Shown here piece by piece: positions 1 through 7,821 of a stretch of DNA of 11,015 nt. A model generated the notes under the pieces. The model was not told the DNA's origin, did not search any database, and saw only the letters and a program-made list of their open reading frames with translations. Source of the stretch: Cellvibrio sp. (GTDB taxonomy: Bacteria > Pseudomonadota > Gammaproteobacteria > Pseudomonadales > Cellvibrionaceae); contig JAJQJO010000092.1 of the NCBI GenBank assembly GCA_021323495.1, positions 1 to 11,015 of the forward strand, in the 5' to 3' direction. Within the stretch, counting starts at the first letter, position 1, and the number at the start of each line of letters is the position of its first letter. Made by a program: the position numbers and the translations under genes.

Positions 1-381
1 GCGGTAACAAACCTGTTGCAACAAATTGGCGCGGCCGATGCATTGATCTTTGGCTGCCCGGAATACAATTATTCAATTGCACCTGCGCTCAAAAATGCAT
101 TGGATTGGGCTTCGCGTGAACCGGATAATGCTTTGCTCAGTGGCAAAGCTGTTGCGCTTATGGGCGCTGGCGGTGGGATGGGCACATCACGGGCGCAATA
201 CCATTTACGCCAGGTCTGTGTCTATGTGAATTTACATCCGCTGAATCGGCCGGAAGTATTTGCCAATGCATTTACCCCGGCGTTTGACGGCGATGGCAAT
301 TTGGTCGATGAAAAAATCCAGGGGACCATTAAGGCCCAATTGACGGCATTGATCGACTGGGCCAAGCAATTGAAAAAATAA
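1..381 (+). CDS. NADPH-dependent FMN reductase family protein, 3' part (5' end outside window)
   Basis: The reading frame is open from base 1 (frame 1) to the TAA at 379-381, so the N-terminus lies outside the window. The visible 126 codons hold the second half of a flavodoxin-like fold. The segment PEYNYSIAPALKNALDWASR is the hallmark of the NADPH-dependent FMN reductase/quinone reductase family (SsuE, ChrR and YieF relatives), in which it helps form the flavin site. A Gly-rich GAGGGMGTSRAQ stretch follows, also typical. The N-terminal phosphate-binding loop is not visible. Family members are soluble cytoplasmic enzymes that reduce FMN, quinones, azo compounds or chromate with NAD(P)H; which substrate applies here cannot be told. 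The TTG at 16 is in frame but is internal to the conserved fold, so it is not a credible start. It converges with the large gene on the minus strand. Confidence 0.88.
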   Translation, partial: AVTNLLQQIGAADALIFGCPEYNYSIAPALKNALDWASREPDNALLSGKAVALMGAGGGMGTSRAQYHLRQVCVYVNLHPLNRPEVFANAFTPAFDGDGNLVDEKIQGTIKAQLTALIDWAKQLKK

Positions 382-435
382 TCCCCGCCTGTTCATTCAC
401 GTTTATCACATCGGTGAAAAATGTGACAAGTAAAG

Positions 436-457
436 ATAGCGGGAAGGATCTCGCTAT
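436..457. terminator. Possible weak hairpin between convergent genes
   Basis: ATAGCG at 436-441 and CGCTAT at 452-457 form a 6-bp stem around a 10-base loop, in the gap between the ends of two convergent genes. There is no clear T-run on either side, so it may be a weak or factor-assisted terminator, or chance. Confidence 0.3.
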
Positions 458-493
458 TACAATATGATGAGTTGCTCGCAGTCTGGACCAGGT

Positions 494-3400
494 TTACTTG
501 ACTTGCATATCAGCCAACACTTTTTCAAATTTTTTCTGCTTTTCACCATCCGCAGCCACTGTATCGCCAAATTGCGTTCGATGTTTTTCTATCGCGTCCG
601 CGAGCCGCTGCACTAATGCCGCTGCCTTATCAGAACTGCCTGCATGCTCACCAAATTTATTTTTGACCAGCTCCTGCAGGTCCTGCAATTGCACTTGGCC
701 GATATCAACCAGGTTCGCCGCCCAGGGCATCTCTACCGCTTGAATCGCGCTAAGCGCTACCAGATTCGCTTCAAATTGTGCATCAGATGTAGGTGCATGT
801 TGTTCATCAGCATCAGGCTTATGAAATAGCCGCGCAAGCGCCTCCTTCATTCCAATCGCTTGTGGTTCCGCTTCAGTGCGATAGCGCATGGCCATATAAC
901 GCACGCGGTTGAGATAGCGTTTGATGGCGCGCGGCGTTTGCCGATTCAGCAATATCCACGGCTTCCATATTTCCAGGGCCTGCTTAAAATCGGCCGAATC
1001 TTTGGGCCGGCGCACCGGCATCTTCATCATGTAGGCAACGACGCCCAAGGCCAATAAAATCCCCGCTACCAGCGGCATCCAATAATCCCAATAGGAACTG
1101 TCTTGCTGGCCAATACGAAATTTTGTTGCGCGTGATTCGGAAGGATTATCTTCGGGTGCATCGTCACTGTTGGTTATGCTCGCCGCTTGCGCAGATGCTT
1201 TTAATACTAGCGCAGCACTGGTTTTGCCATCGCCCAGTTTGCCAATCACAATGCCTTTGTTGAGATCCTCTTCGGTAGCATTCAATGAAAGCTCCCAGGC
1301 AGATGCCGGATTGCTTGCGGAAGGCGCAGTATTTTCCTGCACCCGCACAGTAAAATCGGGGTTCCCCCCTACCATGGACAACTGATCAATTTCGATATTA
1401 TTCCAGGTCGCAATGGTCTGCTGTGGCGATGGGGTTTTCGGCTCGGACCTTACCACCGAGTCCAGCAGAAATCCGAAACAGGCCCCCAATACAAGCACAC
1501 ATACCATCAGTAAAAAATAGCGATAGGGATGCAAGCCGGTTTTTACCGTGCGCCACATTTGCACCGCAGGCGCGATATCATTGTGCTCGGTGTCGGGCAA
1601 TTCCCAGGCGAGTAACTTACTGGAATCGTAATCGGATAGCTGGGGCACGGGCACTTTGATATTGATCATTTTTTCCAGGTATTCATCGGCAAAATTAGGG
1701 TTGCGATCCGACATATCGCCAAAATATTTATTGATACAAATTTTCACCCAGGTTTCATCCATCCCCAGGACAATGTAACAGTCGCCCGACACTGAAAGAA
1801 AATTAATTGCCTCGAGGATATCCACCACATTTTCCCTGCTGCAGCGATCCAGGTCATCAATAAAAATCACCATCCGCCCGAGCGACAAACTTTTTGCCAC
1901 TTCATTAAATTCGCGCGCAAATTGCTGGCGCGCACTCGGGTCGACCCGCGTCTGTGCTTGCCGGTCGCCTTGCGCGGTCATCAAGCTCAGCGGATTAAGG
2001 CCGAATGCGCGCAGGGCTTGTAGTAGCGCCATCAGCGGCGCCACATTGCCGAACAGGGCAATCAACAGGGTCTCCCAATTAAAGCCCGGTGTTATCAATG
2101 CCTCGGTGATTTTATTGACATTGAGCGAAGAGGATTCACGGTGCGTTAAAAGATAGGTCGCACTTGCGGCAAATACACCGATTAATATCACGGTCACTAA
2201 CCAGTGTTTAACACCGCGTCGAAACAATAAATTAATGCGGAACATCAAACCGACGGGAATCAATTGCGAAAAACTGAATAACCCGGGCACCGCCTGGTTG
2301 CGGATATTTGCGTACAGCGATGCAAGCAACTGTTCGCCTTTTTGATGATGCCATGCGTTAAACCACACGGGTGTAAATCCAAATTTTTTTAAATCGTAAT
2401 ACAGCAAATTCATCAATGAACTTTTACCACTGCCCCATGCACCCGTCACTGCCAGGGTCAAGGGTGGTTCTGTGCTGGGGTTGCGCATAAACCGCGAGAG
2501 GCCGCACGCGATGGCGTTATAGCCGAGCGGATCCGGATCGCCGGGGCGCAGCGGTCGATCCGAAGCAAGTAGATCAGCAATAGAGTCTTCCTGCTGTGGT
2601 TCCGGATGGGGACCTTTGCGTAAAAAAAACGAAATGCTGTAAACGATCATTAAACAACAGACGATCCAATACCAGGGCGCGGGAAACCTGCGGTAGTTGG
2701 CTGCATCAGCCGCGTTTTCCTCAATCAGTAATTCTTCTTCTGTTAAAGGTACTGCACCCAGCCACGAGAATGTGCCGCGACTCAGGGGATGCCATATTTC
2801 ACCGTTATCATTTGATTTGGCAATCAAGCCATCATCACCAACCAATATCCAACTCTCGTCATCAATGAGTTCTATGCCATTCAAATTGGAATCAGTATAT
2901 TTTTTTTGTTCTTGCCACCGGCTGCCGTTGATGATTTTAAACATCGAGCCTTTACTTCCTACCGCTACTATAATTTCGCGCTTTCTAACATCCGGACTTG
3001 CCGAGCTACTCATTCCATCATTATTAAAAGATTTCTCACCGCGCCCAGCTGCCAAGGCTGCAGAATAGGCAGATGCGTCCCTCGCTTGTTCTTCCAATTG
3101 CCGGGAGCCACCATTTTTTTGCCAGGTCGCACCGCCATCGGTGGTGCCCAGATTTATTCCATCTGCACTTAATACAATCCCGTTTTTCGCATCCTCAAAA
3201 TACACCACACTCAAATCGGGAAGCCGATCATCTTGCGTAATCTGCACTGGATCAGTGGGTGACGATTGGGTGCTGATATTGGATGTATCCAGAGCGGATG
3301 CACCGCTATCAGGCGCGTTGGATTGTTGGTAAGTTTGCGTTTCAGCTGACGATGGGCGTTCAATATTTTTTTGCACCGGAACTTGCTTGCTGTCAGCGAC

Positions 3401-3871
3401 ATTTGAATATTGCGCCTCGGGATCTTCCTTAATACCCGCCATTGCTTTGGGAAACAGTGAAAGCTGATCCACAAAGCTCAAGGGTATTGCAGCTGCGTTT
3501 TTTGCCGGTGCGCCACCGGGATAAGGCTGCTGCACCCAGGAGATACCGCCATCCTTGCTGTGCAGGATCAGCCCACCATTACCCACCACCCAGACTAATT
3601 GCGAATCGGGCAAGACAAACACATCATTCAGATCGCCAATGATGACTGGCAAGCGCCTGAAGGCATGGGTTTCCCACGGATAAAATAAACGTTCGGCGAG
3701 TGTCGGGGGGTGGAGCGCGTTAAAGCGGGGCAATTGGGTAAAGGCAACTACAGTCGCCATCAGGAACAGCAGCAACACCGTAACCAATGCGATGCCCTGG
3801 GAAAGGGAAACCCTGTGCTTGCCAGCGGCGCTACGAGTCATTTCTTGCGAGGAGCTTTTATTCATCGACAT
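494..3871 (-). CDS. KAP-family P-loop NTPase with periplasmic YCF48/BNR-like region, six predicted membrane spans
   Basis: About 1125 residues from the chosen start. Order seen: a cytoplasmic tail; membrane span about 26-46; a probable periplasmic region with YCF48/BNR-like units (for example LVWVVGNGGLILHSKDGGIS, then TTDGGATW and a fourth unit ending SNDNGEIW) interrupted by a Ser/Thr/Gln-rich linker; span about 399-417; then a KAP NTPase core with Walker A GAWGSGKSS (about 475-484) and Walker B MVIFIDDLDRCS (about 665-676). Two spans (about 553-574 and 600-622) lie between the Walker motifs, as is characteristic of KAP NTPases. Two more (about 779-803 and 927-947) flank a second probable periplasmic segment, and the tail is cytoplasmic. 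KAP proteins are membrane-associated STAND-related ATPases; the F-plasmid phage-exclusion protein PifA belongs to this family. A signal-transducing or defence role is inference. The frame runs open to 3931, but AGGA at 3880-3883 sits 8 bases before the ATG at 3871 and only 2 before the ATG at 3877. It stands alone, divergent from the next gene. Confidence 0.85.
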   Translation of the reverse strand: MSMNKSSSQEMTRSAAGKHRVSLSQGIALVTVLLLFLMATVVAFTQLPRFNALHPPTLAERLFYPWETHAFRRLPVIIGDLNDVFVLPDSQLVWVVGNGGLILHSKDGGISWVQQPYPGGAPAKNAAAIPLSFVDQLSLFPKAMAGIKEDPEAQYSNVADSKQVPVQKNIERPSSAETQTYQQSNAPDSGASALDTSNISTQSSPTDPVQITQDDRLPDLSVVYFEDAKNGIVLSADGINLGTTDGGATWQKNGGSRQLEEQARDASAYSAALAAGRGEKSFNNDGMSSSASPDVRKREIIVAVGSKGSMFKIINGSRWQEQKKYTDSNLNGIELIDDESWILVGDDGLIAKSNDNGEIWHPLSRGTFSWLGAVPLTEEELLIEENAADAANYRRFPAPWYWIVCCLMIVYSISFFLRKGPHPEPQQEDSIADLLASDRPLRPGDPDPLGYNAIACGLSRFMRNPSTEPPLTLAVTGAWGSGKSSLMNLLYYDLKKFGFTPVWFNAWHHQKGEQLLASLYANIRNQAVPGLFSFSQLIPVGLMFRINLLFRRGVKHWLVTVILIGVFAASATYLLTHRESSSLNVNKITEALITPGFNWETLLIALFGNVAPLMALLQALRAFGLNPLSLMTAQGDRQAQTRVDPSARQQFAREFNEVAKSLSLGRMVIFIDDLDRCSRENVVDILEAINFLSVSGDCYIVLGMDETWVKICINKYFGDMSDRNPNFADEYLEKMINIKVPVPQLSDYDSSKLLAWELPDTEHNDIAPAVQMWRTVKTGLHPYRYFLLMVCVLVLGACFGFLLDSVVRSEPKTPSPQQTIATWNNIEIDQLSMVGGNPDFTVRVQENTAPSASNPASAWELSLNATEEDLNKGIVIGKLGDGKTSAALVLKASAQAASITNSDDAPEDNPSESRATKFRIGQQDSSYWDYWMPLVAGILLALGVVAYMMKMPVRRPKDSADFKQALEIWKPWILLNRQTPRAIKRYLNRVRYMAMRYRTEAEPQAIGMKEALARLFHKPDADEQHAPTSDAQFEANLVALSAIQAVEMPWAANLVDIGQVQLQDLQELVKNKFGEHAGSSDKAAALVQRLADAIEKHRTQFGDTVAADGEKQKKFEKVLADMQVK

Positions 3872-3879
3872 AGCCATAA

Positions 3880-3883
3880 TCCT
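3880..3883 (-). promoter_or_regulatory. Ribosome binding site deciding the KAP NTPase start
   Basis: AGGA (within GAAAGGA) on the minus strand is 8 bases from the ATG at 3871-3869, 2 bases from the ATG at 3877-3875 and 14 from the one at 3865-3863. Spacing favours 3871. Confidence 0.5.
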
Positions 3884-3902
3884 TTCGTCTTGCGCAGATT
3901 TC

Positions 3903-3931
3903 ACTCTAGTCCGATCAAGTTTCCAACACAA
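3903..3931 (-). promoter_or_regulatory. Candidate sigma-70 promoter for the KAP NTPase gene
   Basis: On the minus strand TTGTGT (3931-3926) and TAGAGT (3908-3903) are separated by 17 bases and would give a short leader of roughly 25 bases before the start at 3871. Both hexamers are imperfect, so this is a by-eye proposal only. Confidence 0.25.
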
Positions 3932-4043
3932 TGGTAATAATTCCCTTATCGCACATCCCCTTGCGCTGCCCTATCCAACGAAAGTTACGGGGTTCGTCTG
4001 GCCGCGCCAAAACCTTTATACTTGCCACCTTCCCCCTGCCATC

Positions 4044-4048
4044 AAAGG
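4044..4048 (+). promoter_or_regulatory. Ribosome binding site supporting a TTG start
   Basis: AAAGG lies 7 bases before the TTG at 4056. No ATG or GTG in the reading frame lies near the start of the plausible protein, so this site is the main support for a TTG start. Confidence 0.45.
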
Positions 4049-4055
4049 TATTCCC

Positions 4056-4367
4056 TTGAACACTCCCCAGGATTTTCCCCAAAACTACGATGCCCGCACC
4101 AATACTTCCGACGCCGACCGCAGCGCTTTTATCCAGTGGTTGACCGACCAGACAGTTGCCCAATTACAAGCGGCGCGGGGCAACGAAACCGCCATCCATG
4201 AAGCGGTAAAAACCTATGTCAAACATGCACTGGATGCTTATCTGCCGTTTGAGGAAATCGAGGAAGTGCTCGGCATCAACGAGCCCTGCGTTATGGATTT
4301 GGCCGAATTATCCGAAGCCGATGAAGAAGCGGTAGTCGATGCGTTCGAAGACCTGTGCAATGCCTGA
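4056..4367 (+). CDS. Small acidic hypothetical protein, TTG start
   Basis: I do not recognise this 103-residue protein. It reads from NTPQDFPQNYDARTNTSDAD through a predicted all-helical body (FIQWLTDQTVAQLQAA, HEAVKTYVKHALDAYL) to a strongly acidic tail rich in Glu and Asp (FEEIEEVLGINEP, LSEADEEAVVDAFEDLCNA). There is no signal peptide or membrane span. The frame is open far upstream (to 3792), but that part overlaps the divergent KAP gene and its promoter region and looks like shadow sequence; AAAGG at 4044-4048 supports TTG at 4056. The stop TGA (4365-4367) overlaps the start of the Cys-rich CWC gene by 8 bases, so the two are probably co-transcribed and translationally coupled. Function unknown. 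Confidence 0.6.
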   Translation: MNTPQDFPQNYDARTNTSDADRSAFIQWLTDQTVAQLQAARGNETAIHEAVKTYVKHALDAYLPFEEIEEVLGINEPCVMDLAELSEADEEAVVDAFEDLCNA

Positions 4368-4584
4368 AGCAATTCCCCTTTCCAATCTCCGGTGTCCGCT
4401 CTGTGGCCAGCCCAATTGCTGCGCCCCGGCGGACACCGGTAGTTTTGCTAGCCCCTGTTGGTGCACATCACAAACATTTCCCGCCGAATTGCTGGCACAG
4501 GTTGAGCCTGGACAGCGCAACAAAAGTTGTATTTGCCAGGAATGTGTTAATCGTTTTAATACCTTGCAGTCGGGAAAGCGGTAG
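4360..4584 (+). CDS. Cysteine-rich CWC family protein
   Basis: 74 residues from the ATG at 4360, which lies inside the end of the preceding gene (overlap ATGCCTGA). It has closely spaced cysteines: CPLCGQPNCCAPA near the N-terminus, SPCWCTSQTFP (containing the CWC tripeptide that names the family) in the middle, and KSCICQECVNRF near the C-terminus. The pattern resembles a small metal-binding, probably zinc, knuckle protein. The family is widespread in gammaproteobacteria and has no established function that I know of. An alternative upstream ATG at 4339 would add seven residues inside the preceding gene and is less likely. It is probably translated by coupling to its overlapping partner. Confidence 0.8.
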   Translation: MPEAIPLSNLRCPLCGQPNCCAPADTGSFASPCWCTSQTFPAELLAQVEPGQRNKSCICQECVNRFNTLQSGKR

Positions 4585-4685
4585 GTTTGCTGCACCCTTT
4601 AACGAAACCCGGCCCAGATAGCAAAATCAGCTATAGTTGATTGGTTCTTACCTCACCACATACCCACCGCCAGCAGGAGCTACCT

Positions 4686-5216
4686 ATGAACCCCTATCAC
4701 CAGAGTTTGATTTTGATTGGTATGCCCGGCGCGGGCAAAAGTACATTAGGGTTACTGTTGGCCAAAAATCTGGCAAAAGATTTTGTCGATACGGATCTGC
4801 TGATCCAACTGGAACACCGCAAAACCCTGCAGGATATTTTGCATGAAAAAGGTTATCTGGCGCTGCGTGATGCGGAGGAGCGGGTATTACTCAATGCACA
4901 CTATCCCAACCATATTATCGCCACCGGCGGCAGCGCAGTGTACAGCGCGACAGGCATGCAACAACTAAAACAATTCGGCCCGATTATTTTCCTGGATGCC
5001 AGCATCGACACCCTGGAGCAACGGATTCACAACATGAATAGCCGCGGCATAGCGCGTCCGGCTAACCAAACGTTCGCCGAGGTTTATGCCGAGCGCCGCC
5101 CCTTGTATTTGCAATATGCCGATATAGTGGTTGAGTGCGATGGCAAAACCCAGGAGCAATTACTGGATGAAGTCATCTATGCCGAAGCCGATGCGTTTAT
5201 CCAATACGAGGCCTGA
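4686..5216 (+). CDS. Shikimate kinase-like P-loop kinase
   Basis: 176 residues from the ATG at 4686, which has AGGAG at 4674-4678 seven bases upstream; an earlier in-frame ATG at 4641 lacks such a site. Features of the shikimate kinase family (ATP + shikimate to shikimate 3-phosphate, chorismate pathway, cytoplasm) in order: Walker A GMPGAGKST at 12-20; VDTD with Asp37 at the Mg/shikimate-binding position; LRDAEE with Arg61 at the shikimate carboxylate position; ATGGSAV in place of the usual TGGG motif; a lid segment RGIARP; and ERRPLYLQYADI, whose Arg matches the conserved C-terminal Arg. Length is normal for AroK/AroL. The altered glycine motif, and the lack of an aroB neighbour, suggest a secondary shikimate kinase or a related small-molecule kinase. 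It ends 33 bases from the convergent regulator gene, with no clear terminator between. Confidence 0.75.
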   Translation: MNPYHQSLILIGMPGAGKSTLGLLLAKNLAKDFVDTDLLIQLEHRKTLQDILHEKGYLALRDAEERVLLNAHYPNHIIATGGSAVYSATGMQQLKQFGPIIFLDASIDTLEQRIHNMNSRGIARPANQTFAEVYAERRPLYLQYADIVVECDGKTQEQLLDEVIYAEADAFIQYEA

Positions 5217-5249
5217 TTGTCCGCCCATCGCTGTGGTTATCACGCGCCA

Positions 5250-6416
5250 TTAAAACAGCTCTACCCTGCTGTCACTTTCAGCAATAACCGAAGAGTTTTC
5301 TTCCACCGATTGCAACAGGTTTGCTGCGGTATCCAATTGTTGCAACAAACTGCGGAAATGCACTTCAGCGGTTGATGTCGCCTCCTGTAGTCCTTCCAAC
5401 GAATTCAGCGCGCGCTCCGAAAGCCCTAATAACTCCGCCTCTTGCTCCATATTTAAATCAAGCCCGGTGGCCATCTGGCGTAGCGAATCAGAGAGCCCGG
5501 TCATAATTTCTTTTACCGAATTGCGATTATCCTGGGAGGCCATTTCCAACAGCGTCATCACTATACGGGTATTATCCTGCTGGATTTTCAAAAGCGTATT
5601 CACCTTCAGGGTTTTTGCGCGGGCCTCGGCGATAGAAACCAAATGCGCCAACACATCGCGCAAACGGCCATAACGCTCCTCATCGAGATAAGGCGCGTCG
5701 GTAATTAATAATTGGATGTGATCAAAACTGAATAATAAAAATCGCCCCTGGGATACGATGCGCGCATCTGACTCACGCGCACTGTGCAACAAGCGCTGGT
5801 AAGAAAGGGAAACATCGGCGGGAAATAACGTAATGTCATCATCAAATACAAACTGGATGACGCCGTCCAAACGCAAATCATCCAGGCAGGCATGGATCAA
5901 ATGCGCGAGGCGCTGTAAATCCACCACCGCCTGCACTTTCTCGGCAAACACCGCCACAGTCCCCATTTCGGAGGCCGATGACATAGCCGTAAAGGCAATC
6001 GCGGAAAAGTTTTTTAACTCCGCCTGCAAACTATTCACCGCCTGTTTGTCTTCATGGATTTTGTGCAATACCGCTGCAAAATCCGCTGCCTCCATAGTGG
6101 CCGAGACATAGCCATCAACGCCCGCCATGGTCAACTGTATACGTGCTTCTATACCGCTGTTATCCGAGAGGAAACCCAGTTTGGGGATATGGGCAGGCAA
6201 GGCCCCCAGCCAGGAGCGGTCCAGAGGAGCGGCGCCAGCAACCAATATCAGCAAATCAACCTGGGTACAGGCAGCAGCCAATTCTACCGGCGTTGCCATC
6301 GGTTGCTCATCGGCACTGGTTCCACCCAACAAAATGCCCTGGGTATCGACGATTATTTGCTCATCCGCGACACGAAAGCAGCGGAGCGGATTACCGGTTA
6401 ACCATAGCGTTTGCAT
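5250..6416 (-). CDS. Response-regulator-like protein with degenerate receiver domain
   Basis: 388 residues; the ATG at 6416 is preceded by GAGGA at a 7-base spacing. The N-terminal 120 residues resemble a CheY-like receiver: VDLLILV (53-59) fits the beta strand that normally ends in the phosphorylated Asp, here Val59; PKLGFLSD fits the next strand, and AGVDGYVSA fits the GADDYLxKP segment with Lys replaced by Ala. It therefore looks like a pseudo-receiver that cannot be phosphorylated in the usual way. Next comes an alpha/beta middle region (about 150-270, possibly GAF/PAS-like, including DGVIQFVFDD and GRFLLFSFDHIQLLIT), and then a long, acidic, helical, probably coiled-coil C-terminus (about 270-380). 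There is no DNA-binding or enzymatic output domain visible. It may act by protein-protein contact; partner unknown. It is divergent from yceH and convergent with the kinase gene. Confidence 0.6.
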   Translation of the reverse strand: MQTLWLTGNPLRCFRVADEQIIVDTQGILLGGTSADEQPMATPVELAAACTQVDLLILVAGAAPLDRSWLGALPAHIPKLGFLSDNSGIEARIQLTMAGVDGYVSATMEAADFAAVLHKIHEDKQAVNSLQAELKNFSAIAFTAMSSASEMGTVAVFAEKVQAVVDLQRLAHLIHACLDDLRLDGVIQFVFDDDITLFPADVSLSYQRLLHSARESDARIVSQGRFLLFSFDHIQLLITDAPYLDEERYGRLRDVLAHLVSIAEARAKTLKVNTLLKIQQDNTRIVMTLLEMASQDNRNSVKEIMTGLSDSLRQMATGLDLNMEQEAELLGLSERALNSLEGLQEATSTAEVHFRSLLQQLDTAANLLQSVEENSSVIAESDSRVELF

Positions 6417-6472
6417 GAAGTCATCCTCGACAAAATAGTTCTGGTTCAGTTAAATCTGAAAACTGCGCTTAA

Positions 6473-6502
6473 AATATAGGCAATAACAGCAACACCGGTC
6501 AG
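6473..6502 (-). promoter_or_regulatory. Candidate sigma-70 promoter for the receiver-like gene
   Basis: Minus-strand CTGACC (6502-6497) and TATATT (6478-6473) are separated by 18 bases, in the 184-base divergent gap before the gene starting at 6416. The -10 box is good and the -35 moderate. Confidence 0.35.
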
Positions 6503-6600
6503 ACAAAATGTGAATAACCAATGTTGGAAAACGTAAAGAGTGAAATTTGCCGCCCAGGGGCGTAGAGTGGCAGCCCCGCCGATGACCACGAGACTGCGCA

Positions 6601-7320
6601 ATGGAACCAATAGCAACCGATAGCCTCCCTGAGGAACCCGCCCTGCTCAATGCCATTGAAGCCCGCGTACTGGGTTCATTGATGGAAAAACAACTCACTA
6701 CCCCCGACCAATATCCCCTGACCCTGAACAGCCTGCTGTTAGCCTGCAACCAGAAAACCAGCCGCGAACCAATTAGTAATTATGAAAGTGGCGCGGTGCA
6801 GCGCGCGGTGAGCGAATTGCAAGACCGCAATTTTATTTCAGTCGATTACGGCAACCGCGCCGCGCGTTACGACCAGCGCCTGACCCGGGTATTGAGCGTA
6901 GACAAACCAACCCAGGCAATCCTGACGGTAATGTTATTGCGCGGCCCACAAACCGTGGCTGAAATTTTAACCCGTACCCAGCGCATGGCCGAGTTTGCCA
7001 GTCCGCAAGCGCTGGAAGAGAAATTGCAACAACTCTGCGCAAAAACCAAACCGGTGGTGATCCATATCCCCCGCCAGATCGGCCAGCGCGAAGACCGCTA
7101 CATGCATTTGCTGTGTGGCAAACCGGATTTGGCAGCCATCGCCGCCATGCAAAACGCTCCGGTAAGCGCTTCTTCAGGTAGAAGCAGCAGTGGCAGCGAT
7201 GAGCACAACGCGCAGTTAGAGCAAAAAATCCAATTGTTGGAAAACCGTATTGAATTACTGGAAAAGCAAGTCGCCACGCTAATGGATTTAAATGGCGTAA
7301 CCAATGCAGATATTTCCTGA
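6601..7320 (+). CDS. yceH: YceH family protein (DUF480/UPF0502), tandem winged-helix
   Basis: 239 residues, beginning at the ATG at 6601. The N-terminal region has the family's signature run: NAIEARVLGSLMEKQLTTPD, then YPLTLNSLLLACNQKTSREP, then AVQRAVSELQDRNFISVDYG. A second winged-helix-like unit covers TQAILTVMLLRGPQTVAEIL and KPVVIHIPRQIGQREDRYMH. Ser/Gly-rich linker SSSGRSSSGS-like sequence follows, and a C-terminal coiled coil (QLEQKIQLLENRIELLEKQV). YceH of E. coli is slightly shorter (about 215 residues), the extra length being in the linker and tail. The fold suggests nucleic-acid binding but the biological role is not established. The only Shine-Dalgarno-like match is weak (GAG near 6590). 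It is followed 64 bases later by yggL on the same strand, possibly as one transcript ending at the terminator at 7784-7821. Confidence 0.92.
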   Translation: MEPIATDSLPEEPALLNAIEARVLGSLMEKQLTTPDQYPLTLNSLLLACNQKTSREPISNYESGAVQRAVSELQDRNFISVDYGNRAARYDQRLTRVLSVDKPTQAILTVMLLRGPQTVAEILTRTQRMAEFASPQALEEKLQQLCAKTKPVVIHIPRQIGQREDRYMHLLCGKPDLAAIAAMQNAPVSASSGRSSSGSDEHNAQLEQKIQLLENRIELLEKQVATLMDLNGVTNADIS

Positions 7321-7384
7321 TCGAAAAACAGCACCGCTATAGCTAAAAAATTTTCAAGTGTGATTTAAAAGAAAGGTAAAACCC

Positions 7385-7765
7385 ATGACCACAGCAAACT
7401 ATGCAAACGACAATTCAAACGCAAAAAAAGCCCCACAGCGCAGCAAACGTTTGCGTAAAAAATTATTCCAGGACGAGTTCGCCACCTTTGGTTTTGAACT
7501 GGAATGTGAATTTAAAAATGATCTGACCGACGAAACCATCAGCCAATTTGTTGATAGCTTTTTTATCGACGCGATCAACGCGGAAAACCTGGCATTTGGC
7601 GGTGGCTTATCCAGCAAACGCCTGTCCGGGTTTGTCGGCTCCAATAAACGTTACGGCTCAGCCACTGAAGCAGACAAAACCAAACTGCTCGCCTGGCTAA
7701 AGGCGCAGCCACAGGTTGCGACGGTAGAACTGGGTGAAATTATTGATGCGAATTACTACATCTAA
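7385..7765 (+). CDS. yggL: YggL family 50S ribosome-binding protein (DUF469)
   Basis: 126 residues from the ATG at 7385, with AAAGG about 8 bases upstream. A polar N-terminal extension (NYANDNSNAKKAPQRS) precedes the family core RSKRLRKKLFQDEFATFGFE, then ELECEF, FVDSFFIDAINAENLAFGGG and the C-terminal ATVELGEIIDANYYI. Gammaproteobacterial YggL proteins are about 105-110 residues and associate with the large ribosomal subunit; the extra N-terminal residues here are low-complexity. A strong terminator begins 19 bases after the stop. The gene is the last recognisable core-chromosome gene before the accessory segment. Confidence 0.92.
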   Translation: MTTANYANDNSNAKKAPQRSKRLRKKLFQDEFATFGFELECEFKNDLTDETISQFVDSFFIDAINAENLAFGGGLSSKRLSGFVGSNKRYGSATEADKTKLLAWLKAQPQVATVELGEIIDANYYI

Positions 7766-7783
7766 GTAAATTTCGTTCGCTGT

Positions 7784-7821
7784 AAAAAAGGCCCGCACAA
7801 TTTAATTGTGCGGGCCTTTTT
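7784..7821. terminator. Strong bidirectional intrinsic terminator
   Basis: GGCCCGCACAATT (7790-7802) and AATTGTGCGGGCC (7804-7816) form a perfect 13-bp stem around one base (in practice a loop of several bases). Six A precede the stem and five T follow, so it can end yggL transcription on the plus strand and also block the leftward accessory transcripts. Confidence 0.93.

Noticed and set aside
2596..3172. Several plus-strand frames inside the KAP NTPase gene
   Set aside because: They lie antisense to a long frame with clear Walker motifs and membrane spans, and lack domains or start signals.
3932..4055. Upstream extension of the TTG-start gene, open back to 3792
   Set aside because: It overlaps the KAP gene's 5' end and its likely promoter, and the translated sequence there has no protein-like pattern continuing into the rest.
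4618..4634. Small inverted repeat ATAGC/GCTAT as a terminator after the CWC gene
   Set aside because: Only 5 bp of stem and no T-run; it could equally be part of a promoter region.
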